Origin: Polymorphobacter megasporae
Lineage (GTDB): Bacteria > Pseudomonadota > Alphaproteobacteria > Sphingomonadales > Sphingomonadaceae
Reading direction: 5' to 3'
Length of the DNA: 64,000 nucleotides
Assembly: GCF_018982885.2 (NCBI RefSeq)
Contig: NZ_CP081848.1
Span: 1,922,001 to 1,986,000, forward strand
Shown one piece after another: positions 37,848 to 47,385 of this stretch (within the stretch, counting starts at the first letter, position 1; every line of letters starts with the position of its first letter). Both the position numbers and the translations under genes were made by a program. The notes below the pieces were generated by a model. It was given only the letters and a program-made list of their open reading frames with translations, made no database searches and was not told the DNA's origin.

Positions 37848-38348
37848 ATGGCAGCCAAGCCGCTCAATTTCGTCGTCGGCGATCACGTCGTCTATCCCAA
37901 GCACGGGGTTGGCCGGGTCGTCGAGGTGCAGAGTTCGGAGATCGCCGGGACTAATCTCGAGCTCTACGTCCTGCGCTTCGAAAAGGAGCGGATGACGCTG
38001 CGTGTCCCGACGAACAAGGCCGAAGGCGTCGGCATGCGCAAGCTGTCGAGCCAGGCGACGTTGCTGGAGGCGCTGACCACCCTCAAGGGGCGCCCGCGGA
38101 TCAAGCGGACGATGTGGAGCAGGCGGGCGCAGGAGTATGAGGCCAAGATCAATTCAGGCGACCTCGTCTCGATCGCCGAGGTCGTCCGCGACCTCCACCG
38201 TGCCGAAGACCAGCCCGAGCAGAGCTATTCCGAACGCCAGATCTACGAAGCGGCGATCGGCCGCCTCGCGCGCGAACTGGCGGCGATGGAGAACATCGAC
38301 GAGCCGGCGGCGCAGGCGAAGATCGAAAGCGTGCTGAAGGCAGCCTGA
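37848..38348 (+). CDS. CarD-family transcription regulator
   Basis: A 166-residue protein. The N-terminal Tudor-like RNA-polymerase interaction domain (about 1-65) starts VGDHVVYPKHGVGRVVEV and contains YVLRFEKERMTLRVP. The C-terminal helical DNA-binding domain (about 70-166) has RPRIKRTMWSRRAQEYEAKI. CarD stabilises open promoter complexes, notably at rRNA promoters. ATG at 37848 follows AGAAAGGAAC; an upstream in-frame ATG does not give the family N-terminus. Confidence 0.93.
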   Translation: MAAKPLNFVVGDHVVYPKHGVGRVVEVQSSEIAGTNLELYVLRFEKERMTLRVPTNKAEGVGMRKLSSQATLLEALTTLKGRPRIKRTMWSRRAQEYEAKINSGDLVSIAEVVRDLHRAEDQPEQSYSERQIYEAAIGRLARELAAMENIDEPAAQAKIESVLKAA

Positions 38349-38530
38349 GCGACGGCGCGGCTGCGCGTAGCGACACCGACGCTCTTCGCGTCGATTAGCT
38401 GCGCGCAGACTCGCGCCGAGCCGGCCGGCGGGGCGAGCGGCGATGCCGTCCGAACCCGTCCGATGACGCGAGCTTTGCCCGCGTTCTATCCGAATTTCCC
38501 GCACGCGGCGGCCCGACAATAGGACCGCTC

Positions 38531-39325
38531 ATGCCCCGCCTCGCCGGCAAGATCGCGCTCGTTACCGGTGCCGCGCAAGGCATCGGCGCAGCGATCGTGC
38601 GCGCTTTCGTCGACGAAGGTGCGATCGTCTGGCTGACCGACCTTGCAATCGAACCCGCCGAGCAGGAGGCGGCGTTGGTCGGTCACGGCGCAACTGCGGC
38701 AATGCTCGACGTTCGCGACGAAGCGGCGTGGATCGCGACCTACGCCCGCATTCTCGATCGCGACGGCCGGATCGACATCGTCGTCAATAATGCCGGAATC
38801 ACCGGCTTCGACACGCCCGGCGCGCACGATCCCGAGAACACGGCGCTCGATGATTGGCGCGCGGTCCACGCCACCAATCTCGACGGGGTGTTCCTCGGCT
38901 GCAAGCACGCGATCCGCGCGATGCGACCGGCGGGACGCGGGTCGATCATCAACATGTCGTCGCGTTCGGGTCTCGTCGGGATCCCGGGAGCCGCAGCCTA
39001 CGCATCGTCGAAGGCGGCAGTCCGCAATCACAGCAAAAGTGTCGCCCTGTGGTGCGCGCAGCAGGGCCTCAACATCCGCTGCAACTCGGTCTACCCGGCG
39101 GCGATCATGACGCCGATCTGGGATGCGATGCTCGGAGACGAGCCTGGCCGCGACGCCCGGATGGCCAGGCTCGTTGCCGATACGCCGCTTCGCCGCTTCG
39201 GCACGGTCGACGAGGTCGCGGCGATCACGGTCTATCTTGCATCGGATGAGTCGACCTACACCACGGGGGCAGAGTTTGTCATTGACGGCGGATTACTTGC
39301 GGGATCGGCGGCAAGCCCGGGATAG
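38531..39325 (+). CDS. Short-chain dehydrogenase/reductase
   Basis: A 264-residue classical SDR. The cofactor motif [11 protein letters not shown] is at about 11-21, the NNAG motif near 86-89, the catalytic YASSK at about 157-161 with Ser upstream in [10 protein letters not shown], and the C-terminal [16 protein letters not shown]. The Asp after the second strand (LTDLAIEP) suggests NAD preference. Substrate unknown; it stands alone between carD and the DUF2807 gene. Confidence 0.9.
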   Translation: MPRLAGKIALVTGAAQGIGAAIVRAFVDEGAIVWLTDLAIEPAEQEAALVGHGATAAMLDVRDEAAWIATYARILDRDGRIDIVVNNAGITGFDTPGAHDPENTALDDWRAVHATNLDGVFLGCKHAIRAMRPAGRGSIINMSSRSGLVGIPGAAAYASSKAAVRNHSKSVALWCAQQGLNIRCNSVYPAAIMTPIWDAMLGDEPGRDARMARLVADTPLRRFGTVDEVAAITVYLASDESTYTTGAEFVIDGGLLAGSAASPG

Positions 39326-39387
39326 CGGCTGGACAGGCCGATCGCCCTGTGTATTATGCAAATAACACACAGTATGGGGAAACTTCG

Positions 39388-40089
39388 ATGACTCGCCTGC
39401 CAACGCTCTCCGTCATTGCCGCCGCGGCTTTCCTCGCTGCCGCAGCGCCCTCGCTCGCCGCCGAGCGCGATTTTCCGGTCGGCAGCTTCGACCGTCTCGC
39501 GGCAGGCGGTTCGGCCAACATCACCGTGACCACCGGCGCGCGACCAAGTGTCCATGCGACCGGCGAGGCAGCGGCGCTCGATCATCTTGATATTCGGGTC
39601 GACGGCGAAACCCTCAAGATCGGGACCAAGCGCGACAGCATGTGGTCCGGATGGCGCGACCACGGGCGCGTCCAGATTGCGATCACCGTGCCGATGATCC
39701 GCGCGGTCGACCTCGCCGGTTCGGGAACGGTCACCGTCGATCGGATCAAGGTCCGCGACTTCGATGCCTCGATCGGCGGCTCGGGACGTCTCGACGTCGC
39801 CCTGCTCGACAGCGACACGGCCAAATTCGACGTCGCCGGGTCGGGTGACATGGCGATCGCCGGTCGCTGCGGTTCGGCCAAGGCGAGCATCGCGGGCTCG
39901 GGCGACCTCAAGCTGACCGGGCTCAAGTGCGCGACATTCAGCGCCAGCGTTGCCGGGTCGGGGCGGATCGAAGCCTACGCCAGCCAGACCGCGACCCTGT
40001 CGACGATGGGGTCGGGCGACATCAACGTGTCGGGCGGCGCGCGCTGCTCGGTGTCGACCGCGGGCAGCGGTAAGGCGCGCTGCAGCTAA
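39388..40089 (+). CDS. Secreted DUF2807 (GIN-domain) protein
   Basis: A 233-residue protein with a signal peptide (about 1-25, ending APSLAA). The mature part is a beta-helix made of repeating turns with the motif AGSG or GGSG about every 20 residues (seven or more copies), ending GSGKARCS. DUF2807 proteins are predicted envelope adhesin-like solenoids of unknown function. ATG at 39388 gives the signal peptide; the frame extends upstream into AT-rich promoter-like sequence. Confidence 0.82.
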   Translation: MTRLPTLSVIAAAAFLAAAAPSLAAERDFPVGSFDRLAAGGSANITVTTGARPSVHATGEAAALDHLDIRVDGETLKIGTKRDSMWSGWRDHGRVQIAITVPMIRAVDLAGSGTVTVDRIKVRDFDASIGGSGRLDVALLDSDTAKFDVAGSGDMAIAGRCGSAKASIAGSGDLKLTGLKCATFSASVAGSGRIEAYASQTATLSTMGSGDINVSGGARCSVSTAGSGKARCS

Positions 40090-40298
40090 CGGACGTGTGA
40101 CGGCGGCATTCTAATCGGCCGGAATTTGCCGCTGTCCTACATGCCGCGGTATCGATTAGGCTCGGGTATTGTGTCGGCCAACGGGCCAATGTTTTGCTCT
40201 TTCTCATTGTCGGTATCGTCGTCGCCCGCGGGCCGGGCACTATCCCGCTCGCGCAGACCTTGTGGACTTCCGCCGAAATCGTCGCGATCGACGATGTG

Positions 40299-40525
40299 AA
40301 AAGCTGGTCGTTGCGTGGACTTGTGTCACCTTTCGCGCTTCGATCGAGCCGATCGGCCCGCGAACAACGGTGTGCAAAAGCCGGTCGTTGCGTGGACTTG
40401 TGTAACCTTTCGCGCAGCGGTCGAGGTGATCGGCCCACGAACAATGGGGTGCAAAAGCCGGTCGTTGTGTGGACTTGTGTAACCTTTCGCGCTGCGGTCG
40501 AGGTGGTCGGCCCGCAAAGAAAGGC
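40299..40525. repeat. Three tandem copies of a 77-bp repeat in a gene-free gap
   Basis: Copies begin AAAAGCTGGTCGTTG at 40299, AAAAGCCGGTCGTTG at 40376 and AAAAGCCGGTCGTTG at 40453, so the period is 77 bp. Copies 2 and 3 are the most alike; copy 3 fades after about 40512. Each includes GTGGACTTGTGT and ACCTTTCGCGC. Because 77 is not a multiple of three, any open frame through it reads each copy differently, which argues for a non-coding role. The rest of the gap, 40090-40647, shows no gene. Confidence 0.93.
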
Positions 40526-40647
40526 GCGATTCAAATGTGCTTTTCCCTGACCTTATCGTGACCTTAGCGAAGAGTTGTACCGGATAGGCTAAATCCACTA
40601 TGACGCTGTCCGCGTGCCGCAAAATCCTTGGTTAAAAATCTAGTCCC

Positions 40648-41061
40648 TCAAACCAGCCACAGCGCAGCAAGCTCGCGGAGCATCGCGGGCGGCACGGCAT
40701 CGAGGTCGGCGTCGCCCGCATTCATGTCGCGCGGGGCGTCGTCGGGGTTGAGATAGCGCCACCCTTGATGCGCCCGGCGCGGCGTCGCCAGCACGGGCAC
40801 CGGCTCGGTCGCCAGCGCGATCCGGCACTTCGTCCCCCACTCGGTCTCGACCATGTCGAGGCCGATGATCGCCTGCCGCGCGACGAGCGTGTGCTTGATG
40901 ATCCAGAACAGCGACCCGCCGCTCATCTCGGCGGCGCGCTTCGGCATATAGCGCGTCAGGCAATATGCCTGTCCCTCGCTCGCCGCACGCAGCGCATGGC
41001 GCTCGGCGAGCGCCTCGACGCTCGCGCAGCCAACCGCGACCTTGGTCAGATGAAGCGTCAC
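40648..41061 (-). CDS. DUF1489-family protein
   Basis: A 137-residue soluble protein, last of a minus-strand operon, its ATG overlapping the mgtE stop (ATGA). Features recalled from DUF1489 are the N-terminal LTKVAVGCASVEAL and the central GGSLFWIIKHTLVARQAI. These proteins are common in alphaproteobacteria and have no assigned function. The length is normal for the family. Confidence 0.75.
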   Translation of the reverse strand: MTLHLTKVAVGCASVEALAERHALRAASEGQAYCLTRYMPKRAAEMSGGSLFWIIKHTLVARQAIIGLDMVETEWGTKCRIALATEPVPVLATPRRAHQGWRYLNPDDAPRDMNAGDADLDAVPPAMLRELAALWLV

Positions 41062-42470
41062 GACAAGTGGAACAGCGCCGCCAACCCGAGGAAGGCGAAG
41101 AAGCCGATGACGTCGGTCATCGTCGTGACGAACACCGTCGAGGTCACCGCCGGGTCGATGCCGAGCTTTTCGAGCACGAGTGGAATGACGATCCCCGACA
41201 GGCCGGCGTTGACGTGGTTGATCAGCATCGCGCTGAACAGGACGAGGCTGAGCGCGCTGTCATGGTAGACAAGCTGGCAGCCGACCGCCATCAGCGCGCC
41301 GAGCCCGAGGCCGTTCGCCAGCGCGATCCACAGTTCGCGGCGGATCATCCGCGCGGTGTTCGAACTCGTCAGCTGGTTCATCGCCAGCGCGCGGACCGTC
41401 ACCGCCATCGTCTGCGTCGCGGCATTGCCGCCCATGCCGGCGACGATCGGCATCAGCACCGCGAGCGTGACGAGGCGGCTGATCGTGCCTTCGAATGCCG
41501 CAACCACCGACGAGGCGAGGATCGCGGTGCCGAGGTTGATCAGCAGCCACCACATCCGCACCTTGATCGTCTCGACGATCGGCTCGTTGATATCGCCGTC
41601 GCCCGCCCCCGACAGTTTCAGCGCGTCTTCGCCGGCTTCTTCCTGGATGATGTGGACGATGTCGTCGACGGTGATGACCCCGACCAGCCGCCCGCTGGCG
41701 TCGACCACCGCCGCCGAGATCAAGGCGTATTTCTGGAACTGGAGCGCGACTTCTTCCTGGTCCTCGTCGACCGGAATCAGCGTCTGATCGCGCTGCATCA
41801 CTGCGGCGACGAGGGCATCGCGCTTCTGCGTCAGCAGCCACGACAAGCGGATCGTGCCGGTCGGATGGTGCGCCGGATCGACGACGAAGACTTCCCAGAA
41901 GTCGGTCGGCAGGTCGGGCTCGCTGCCGATAAAGTCGATGATCGCGCCGATCGTCCAATGCTCGGGAACCGCGACGAGGTCGCGCTGCATCAGCCGCCCG
42001 GCCGACTCCTCGGGATAACCCAGCGCCGCCTCGATCGCGGCGCGGTCGTCGGGGTCGAGTGCTCGCAGAACCTCGCGCCGGTCGTCGTCGTCGAGTTCCT
42101 CGATAATCGACACGGCGTCGTCGGTGTCGAGTTCGGAAACGACGGCGGCGACTTCGACGGGGGTGCGGACGTCGAGCAGCGCCTCGCGGACCCAGTCGTT
42201 CATCTCGGCGATGACGTCGGCGTCGAGCTTGTCGCCGAGCGCCTTGGCGAGATCCTGGCGATAGTCGCCGGGGATCAGTTCGAACAGGTCGGCGATGTCG
42301 GCTTCGTGGAGCGGATCGACGAGCGCGCGGGTCGCGGCGGCGTCCTCGGCATCGAGGCTGGCGACGACCTTGGCGACGAAGCCGCGGCGCAGGCGGCCGT
42401 CGTCGTCGAACACGCCACGCGGCTCGCTCACCGCGACGGCGGGCGGCTCGAGGAGGTCCTCGGGGGTCAC
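41058..42470 (-). CDS. mgtE: MgtE-family magnesium transporter
   Basis: A 470-residue MgtE. It has an N-terminal superhelical domain (about 40-150), two CBS domains (about 155-275) that sense magnesium, and five membrane helices (about 310-470) with VLMPIVAGMGGNAATQT and the C-terminal TDVIGFFAFLGLA. The start is GTG at 42470, inside the stop of the aldo/keto reductase (GTGA overlap). The frame is open further upstream, but that part overlaps the reductase in another frame and does not resemble MgtE. Confidence 0.93.
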   Translation of the reverse strand: MTPEDLLEPPAVAVSEPRGVFDDDGRLRRGFVAKVVASLDAEDAAATRALVDPLHEADIADLFELIPGDYRQDLAKALGDKLDADVIAEMNDWVREALLDVRTPVEVAAVVSELDTDDAVSIIEELDDDDRREVLRALDPDDRAAIEAALGYPEESAGRLMQRDLVAVPEHWTIGAIIDFIGSEPDLPTDFWEVFVVDPAHHPTGTIRLSWLLTQKRDALVAAVMQRDQTLIPVDEDQEEVALQFQKYALISAAVVDASGRLVGVITVDDIVHIIQEEAGEDALKLSGAGDGDINEPIVETIKVRMWWLLINLGTAILASSVVAAFEGTISRLVTLAVLMPIVAGMGGNAATQTMAVTVRALAMNQLTSSNTARMIRRELWIALANGLGLGALMAVGCQLVYHDSALSLVLFSAMLINHVNAGLSGIVIPLVLEKLGIDPAVTSTVFVTTMTDVIGFFAFLGLAALFHLS

Positions 42471-43483
42471 GCGGCCTCGGCGGCGGGATAGTCTTCGGTG
42501 TCGATCGCGGCGTTCATCGCCGGCGAATAGCGATGGCCGTGAACCGTCGACTGGTTGATCAGCGCGTCGAGCGCCGTCATCGTCGCCGGGTCGAGCACGA
42601 TATCGCGCGCTGCCCAATTCTCCTCGAGATGCGGGACGCTCGCGGTGCCCGGGATCGTGACGAGATCGGCGTCCCGATTGATTAGCCATGCCAGCGACAG
42701 CTGCGCCGGGGTGTGCCCGAGATCGGCAGCCATCTGCGCAAAGGCGGTGAATAAAGCATTGTTCGCGGCGAAATTGTCGCCCTGAAAGCGTGGCATCGTC
42801 CGGCGAATGTCGCCATCGGTGAGCGCTGCCGGATCGGTGACGCCGCCCGCTAGGAAACCGCGAGCTACAGGAGAGAAGGCGACGAAGGTCGTGCCAAGCT
42901 CATGGCACGCCGCCAGCACGCCGAGTTCGGGATTGCGCGTCCACAGCGAGTATTCGGTCTGGAGCGCGGCGATCGGGTGGACCGCGGCGGCGCGGCGCAG
43001 CGTCGCCGCACTGACCTCGGACAGGCCGATGCTGCGGATCTTGCCCGCGGTGACCGCGTCGGCGAGCGCGCCGACCGACTCCTCGATCGGCGTCTTCGGG
43101 TCGAGCCGATGGAGATAATACAGGTCGATCGTGTCGACCCCGAGCCGCGACAGGCTTTCGTCGAGCACCGCGGTCACCCCGGCGCGACTGCCGTCGAGAA
43201 CCCGCGGTGCTTTGATGCCACCCTCGCCGAGGCGGATGCCGCACTTCGACGCCAGGATGAATTCGTCGCGGCGCGATTTGAGCGCGCGTCCGATCAGCGT
43301 CTCGTTATGCCCGACGCCGTACAGCGCGGCGGTGTCGAGGAAGTCGTAGCCGAGGTCGAGTGCCCGGTGCAGCAGCGCCTCCCCCTCGGTATCGCCCGGC
43401 GGGGTGCCATAGGCATAGCTGAGCGACATGCAGCCGAGTCCGACGCTTTCGACCATGAACGGCCCGAGCTTGCGCTTTGCCAT
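42467..43483 (-). CDS. Aldo/keto reductase
   Basis: A 338-residue TIM-barrel oxidoreductase using NADPH. The catalytic tetrad is visible: Asp and Tyr in DFLDTAALYG, Lys in ILASKCG and His in YYLHRLD. The NADP-site region IPGTASVPHLEEN is near the C-terminus. ATG at 43483 follows AAGGAGACC and gives MAKRKLGPF; the open frame extends 24 codons further but lacks such a site. It is the first gene of the coupled reductase-mgtE-DUF1489 operon. The substrate cannot be inferred. Confidence 0.9.
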   Translation of the reverse strand: MAKRKLGPFMVESVGLGCMSLSYAYGTPPGDTEGEALLHRALDLGYDFLDTAALYGVGHNETLIGRALKSRRDEFILASKCGIRLGEGGIKAPRVLDGSRAGVTAVLDESLSRLGVDTIDLYYLHRLDPKTPIEESVGALADAVTAGKIRSIGLSEVSAATLRRAAAVHPIAALQTEYSLWTRNPELGVLAACHELGTTFVAFSPVARGFLAGGVTDPAALTDGDIRRTMPRFQGDNFAANNALFTAFAQMAADLGHTPAQLSLAWLINRDADLVTIPGTASVPHLEENWAARDIVLDPATMTALDALINQSTVHGHRYSPAMNAAIDTEDYPAAEAA

Positions 43484-43620
43484 GTGCGGTCTCCTTCGAT
43501 GTGATGTCGCTCCCCGATTGGCCGGGGACGGCCAGAATGCCAAGGGATTATTCACTTATCCGGACGAAGCATGGCTTTCGCCGCTGCCGTGCCTTGTCGC
43601 GGCCCGGCCACCGCCGCAGT

Positions 43621-44160
43621 ATGCCGCCTATGTTCACCCACCGCCTCGCCACCGAAGCCGACCTCGACACCCTGCGCGGGCTGATGCTGGCCGCGATCGA
43701 GACCAACCAGCGCGGCTTCCTCACCCCGGCGCAGGTCGCTGCGAGCCACATGGTCATGGGCCTCGATACCCAGCTCGTCGCCGACCGCACTTATTTCATC
43801 GTCGAGTGCGATGGCCGCATCGCAGGCTGCGGCGGGTGGAGCTACCGCGCCGGGGTTTATGGCGGCGACCACAGCACTGCGCTGCGCAACGCGACCCCGC
43901 TCGACCCGACAACCGATCCGGCGCGCATCCGGGCGATGTACACCCACCCCGATTTCGTCCGCCGCGGCGTCGGTCGCCTGATCCTCGAGGTGTGCGAGGC
44001 GGCGGCGCGGGCGGCGGGGTTCCGCCATGTCGTGCTGATGGGAACGCTGTCGGGCGAGCCGCTCTACCGCGCATCGGGCTATGCCGTCGCCGAGCATCGG
44101 GCGGACACCGTCGGCGATGTCGAGGTGCCGCTGATCCGGATGACCAAGCGGCTCGACTAG
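43621..44160 (+). CDS. GNAT-family N-acetyltransferase
   Basis: A 179-residue GNAT protein beginning with ATG at 43621 (a second ATG at 43630 is equally possible). The fold's markers are HRLATEADLDTLRGLM at the start, FIVECDGRIAGCGGW in the middle, and the acetyl-CoA loop YTHPDFVRRGVGRLIL at about 105-120. The acceptor is unknown. It lies divergent from the aldo/keto reductase and ends just before tRNA-Leu on the other strand. Confidence 0.83.
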   Translation: MPPMFTHRLATEADLDTLRGLMLAAIETNQRGFLTPAQVAASHMVMGLDTQLVADRTYFIVECDGRIAGCGGWSYRAGVYGGDHSTALRNATPLDPTTDPARIRAMYTHPDFVRRGVGRLILEVCEAAARAAGFRHVVLMGTLSGEPLYRASGYAVAEHRADTVGDVEVPLIRMTKRLD

Positions 44161-44191
44161 CCGGGGTCGGGGCCCCCGCTCAGGGGGCGAT

Positions 44192-44278
44192 TGGTGCGGC
44201 CAAGAAGACTCGAACTTCCACGGCCTTTCGGCCACAACGACCTCAACGTTGCGCGTCTACCAGTTCCGCCATGGCCGC
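44192..44278 (-). tRNA. tRNA-Leu (anticodon GAG)
   Basis: Read on the minus strand it is an 87-nt class II tRNA. The acceptor is GCGGCCA/TGGCCGC with encoded CCA. The anticodon arm is CAACG-TTGAGGT-CGTTG (anticodon GAG), a long variable arm contains GGCCGAAAGGCC, and the T-loop is GTTCGAG. A GCCCCC/GGGGGC hairpin just beyond its 3' end (44172-44188) could end both this transcript and that of the acetyltransferase. Confidence 0.95.
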
Positions 44279-44434
44279 ACGACCATCATGCCCGGGGCGT
44301 GCCCCAGCCGGTAGGAGGGCGCGATTAGCAGAGGCGGGTGGCGGGTGCAACCGGTGTCGCGCACCCGATGTCGCAGCCTGAACCTTTGACCGCAGCACGA
44401 GTTCGCCTCCCGACCCCAAATCAGGAGCGATCTC

Positions 44435-45439
44435 ATGGATTCTAACGACAATGGACCCTCGCGCCGCCAGGTCGTCGGTGCGGCCGGCATCGGCCTCGCC
44501 GCGATGGCGGCGGCCCCCGCCGTCGCGCAGTCGAGCGGCAGCACCCCCGCCGGCCCGGCGAAGATCAGCGACCCGCGGACCAAATACCCCAAGCCGCCGT
44601 TCAAGGAGCAGAAGCAGCCGTGGCCCGGCCTCCAGTCGAAGATGGATCCGGTCCCCGACTGCGGCGAGACGAGCTACAAGGGCAACAACCGGCTGACGGG
44701 GCGCAAGGCGCTCGTCACCGGCGGCGACAGCGGCATCGGCCGCGCCGCCGCGATCGCCTTTGCCCGCGAAGGTGCCGACGTCGCGATCAACTACTACCCG
44801 TCGGAGGAATCCGACGCGCGCGAGGTCATCGACCTGATCCGCCGTGAAGGCCGCACCGCGGTCGCGATCCCGGGTGACCTGCGCGACGCCGCCTTCTGCC
44901 GCCATCTCGTCGCCGAAGCGGTCAAGGGCCTCGGCGGGCTCGACATCGTCGTCAACAACGCCGGTCGCCAGCAGAGCCAGAAGTCGATCCTCGACATCAC
45001 CGACGAGGCGTTCGACGCGACGATGAAGACCAACATCTACGCGCCGTTCCACATCATCAAGGCGGCGCTGCCCCACCTGCCCCCCGGCGCGGTGATCATC
45101 GGCACGACGTCGGAGCAGGCGTACGACCCGAGCGAGGACCTGTACGACTATGCCCAGACCAAGGCGGCGACGATGAACTACGTCAAGAGCCTCGCGAAGC
45201 AGTTCGCGCCGAAGGGCATCCGCGTCGTCGGCATCGCTCCCGGACCGTTCTGGACCCCGCTCCAGGTGTCGGGCGGCGCGCAGCCCGACAAGCAGATGTC
45301 GTTCGGCGGCAAGACCCCCGCCGGGCGTCCCGGCATGCCCGCCGAGATCGCCGGGCTGTACGTCCGCGCGGCCGAGGACGGCGGCAGCTACACCACCGGC
45401 AACGTGCTCGGCGCGGGCGGCGGGCAGGGCCAGCCGTAA
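44435..45439 (+). CDS. Tat-exported short-chain dehydrogenase
   Basis: A 334-residue SDR with a twin-arginine signal (SRRQVVGAAGIGLAAMAAA, about 9-27, cleavage near AVAQS). Then comes a proline-rich stretch typical of the YghA/GSP39 branch (KYPKPPFKEQKQPWPG). The Rossmann domain has ALVTGGDSGIGRAAA (about 94-108), NNAG and the catalytic YAQTK (about 238-242). Export of a nicotinamide-dependent enzyme implies it binds its cofactor before transport. The substrate is unknown. Confidence 0.88.
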   Translation: MDSNDNGPSRRQVVGAAGIGLAAMAAAPAVAQSSGSTPAGPAKISDPRTKYPKPPFKEQKQPWPGLQSKMDPVPDCGETSYKGNNRLTGRKALVTGGDSGIGRAAAIAFAREGADVAINYYPSEESDAREVIDLIRREGRTAVAIPGDLRDAAFCRHLVAEAVKGLGGLDIVVNNAGRQQSQKSILDITDEAFDATMKTNIYAPFHIIKAALPHLPPGAVIIGTTSEQAYDPSEDLYDYAQTKAATMNYVKSLAKQFAPKGIRVVGIAPGPFWTPLQVSGGAQPDKQMSFGGKTPAGRPGMPAEIAGLYVRAAEDGGSYTTGNVLGAGGGQGQP

Positions 45440-45481
45440 TCCCCTGGCCGGGTACGCCGCCGGCAGCCACACCCTTACGCT

Positions 45482-45552
45482 CGTCATCCCCGCGACAGCG
45501 GGGACCCATCTCCCGCCGCTGGAGATCGGTCCCCGCCGTCGCGGGGATGACG
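45482..45552. repeat. Palindromic intergenic repeat, family A, copy 2
   Basis: The arms CGTCATCCCCGCGACAGCGG and CCGTCGCGGGGATGACG enclose a second inverted pair, GGGGACC/GGTCCCC. It is close in sequence to 59758-59832 and related to 2464-2540. It lies between two convergent genes and may limit read-through in both directions. Confidence 0.88.
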
Positions 45553-45614
45553 GCGTTTTGGGGGGAACGAAAAGCGTAGCGATCGCCAAATCCTACAAGA
45601 AGGTGAATTTAAGG

Positions 45615-46307
45615 TTAGGCGAATCGCATAGTGGTTTTACATTCCCACCCCGGTAGCGCCTCACACTCAGCCCTCCATTTGGCTTCGCGCTCACCGGGAC
45701 GCGGCGCGATCGCGGCGAGAAACTCCTCGCGCGTCATCAGTTCGGGCGGCTCGACGAAGGGGTCGACGAAGCCGTCGTCGGGCTTCGGCGCAACCGGAGC
45801 GCGGCCCGTCTCGATCGCGTCGGCATAGGCACCGAGGGCCAGCGCATACGCGTTTTCCGGATCGGCGGGGGCACGACGCAGGCCGGCCTTGTCGACCGCT
45901 TCGGGAGCGGGGCGGAGGTGGTTGAGCAGCGCGATCAGCAGCTTGTCGCTGTACACCGTGCGGCTGCCGACCGCGTTGCCGTGATAGGCGATCGCCGCCT
46001 CGACCCCGGTTTCGATCCGTCCGAGGGCAATGTCGCGCAGCTTGAAATACGCCATCTCCTGCGCCGCCTTCCAGCCGAAGCGGAACGCCGCGCCGTCGCT
46101 GCGTGCGCGCAGCCGGTACGCCGAGGTAACCGATATGCCGACGCTCGCGGCCGCCGCACCGACGTTCCCGCCCCGCGCGAGCACCTCGATGAAAGCAAGC
46201 TGCCGTTCGGCCGTCCAGCCATCGGACCGTGCCCGGCGCGCGCCAGAGGGCGTCGGCTCAGACCCGCTGTCGGGTGCGCCTGTGTCGGACGAGGTGCTGC
46301 TGGCCAT
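45615..46307 (-). CDS. Helix-turn-helix-like protein, unknown
   Basis: A 230-residue protein with a low-complexity Ser/Pro head (1-28). A likely helix-turn-helix follows at about 30-68 (WTAERQLAFIEVLARGG, then AAASVGISVTSAYRLRAR), then a helical middle and an acidic/proline tail. The small-terminase-like layout suggests DNA binding, but no phage genes are near. Related proteins are recalled from sphingomonads without function. It marks the left side of the accessory patch. Confidence 0.6.
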   Translation of the reverse strand: MASSTSSDTGAPDSGSEPTPSGARRARSDGWTAERQLAFIEVLARGGNVGAAAASVGISVTSAYRLRARSDGAAFRFGWKAAQEMAYFKLRDIALGRIETGVEAAIAYHGNAVGSRTVYSDKLLIALLNHLRPAPEAVDKAGLRRAPADPENAYALALGAYADAIETGRAPVAPKPDDGFVDPFVEPPELMTREEFLAAIAPRPGEREAKWRAECEALPGWECKTTMRFA

Positions 46308-46452
46308 TATTCCCGCTCCATCGAAGTGCGGGATTTCAGCTGGCCGGCGAAATCCTATTAGTCAAGCAGAGACATTTGTGGGCTCTTCTTACGCGTATTG
46401 ATGATGTCTCCCTAATAAACTAGCTTTCGGACTGGATTACGGGGGCAGACAA

Positions 46453-47385
46453 TTGGAAGAACCGGAACAAGCGCCGCTAGTTTTTTATATCGATCTGGCC
46501 GAGGGGCAGGCTGCGAGTTTGGAATCAGTAGCAAGGCTTTCGCTTGCATGGTCCGAGCTAGTTATTGAACTATGCGCGATAATAGACCCCTCAAGTGAAG
46601 TGGAAATAATCGTCGTTGACGTTGTTGACGGCTGCTTGAAGATACGCACTATTGTAAAAGCTATCGGACGCGTAGCTAACCAGCGTCCTATCTTAGCGGC
46701 GTGCATAGGTGGAATTCTCTCAACGTTCTTTCACAAACCAGTAGACGATTTATCGGGTTTATTTTGGCCAATGGTCTATGAAGCTATGGGCCTGACCCAT
46801 GTGTCGCACACAGATGAGAATACTGGAATAGATCGTGCGGTGGTTGAGAAAGCCACAATCGTAGCTCAAAAGACAAACGTGGCCAGTGCACAAAAACAGC
46901 GGCTTTATGCTCAGGCCGAAGCCGACAGTTCAGTGATTGGCGTTGGGGCTACGACCTCTTTTACTGAACGGCCTCCGGTATTTGTTCCTCGATCTGAGTT
47001 CGCCAGACGCGCGGGTATCGTGAAGGTCGAAATTGAAACGACGCGGGTGCGGACCATCACCCGCCGAGAAAACGTGATTTTGCTTACTCCGCAGCTAAGG
47101 GCAAAGAAACTGGTCTGGAAGTTCGCCGACGCGGACGGCAACCTATTTTCAGCCAAGATGGCTGACCTGAATTTTATAAATGCCCTTCAGGCGGGAAGTA
47201 CAGGCACCGATCTGCGGATCGGCATTGTCATGGACGTCGATATCGAGATGAAGCAGGAAATGTTTGACGGTGTTTGGCTTACTCAGTCATTTGAGGTCGT
47301 GCGAGTACGATCACCTGCGGCACCGATCCCGGCGCCGGATGACCGCAACCTGCTCTTTTACGAGCCACGCAAACCTAACGATTGA
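46453..47385 (+). CDS. AT-richer gene of unknown function, 310 residues
   Basis: No family recognised. The start appears to be TTG at 46453. Residues 1-75 look like a small alpha/beta domain (VFYIDLAEG, EVEIIVVDVVDGCLKI). A short hydrophobic stretch lies at about 85-100 (ILAACIGGILSTFFHK), then a helical, charged linker, and a beta-rich second half (170-290). Codon use (TTA, ATA, AGT, many A/T third positions) differs sharply from its neighbours, suggesting horizontal acquisition. The 145 bases upstream are also AT-rich and hold no other gene. Confidence 0.6.
   Translation: MEEPEQAPLVFYIDLAEGQAASLESVARLSLAWSELVIELCAIIDPSSEVEIIVVDVVDGCLKIRTIVKAIGRVANQRPILAACIGGILSTFFHKPVDDLSGLFWPMVYEAMGLTHVSHTDENTGIDRAVVEKATIVAQKTNVASAQKQRLYAQAEADSSVIGVGATTSFTERPPVFVPRSEFARRAGIVKVEIETTRVRTITRRENVILLTPQLRAKKLVWKFADADGNLFSAKMADLNFINALQAGSTGTDLRIGIVMDVDIEMKQEMFDGVWLTQSFEVVRVRSPAAPIPAPDDRNLLFYEPRKPND

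Noticed and set aside
40194-40550. A 118-codon frame through the 77-bp repeats
   Set aside because: The three repeat copies would be read in three different frames, so the protein would not be repetitive; the N-terminus looks membrane-like only by chance.
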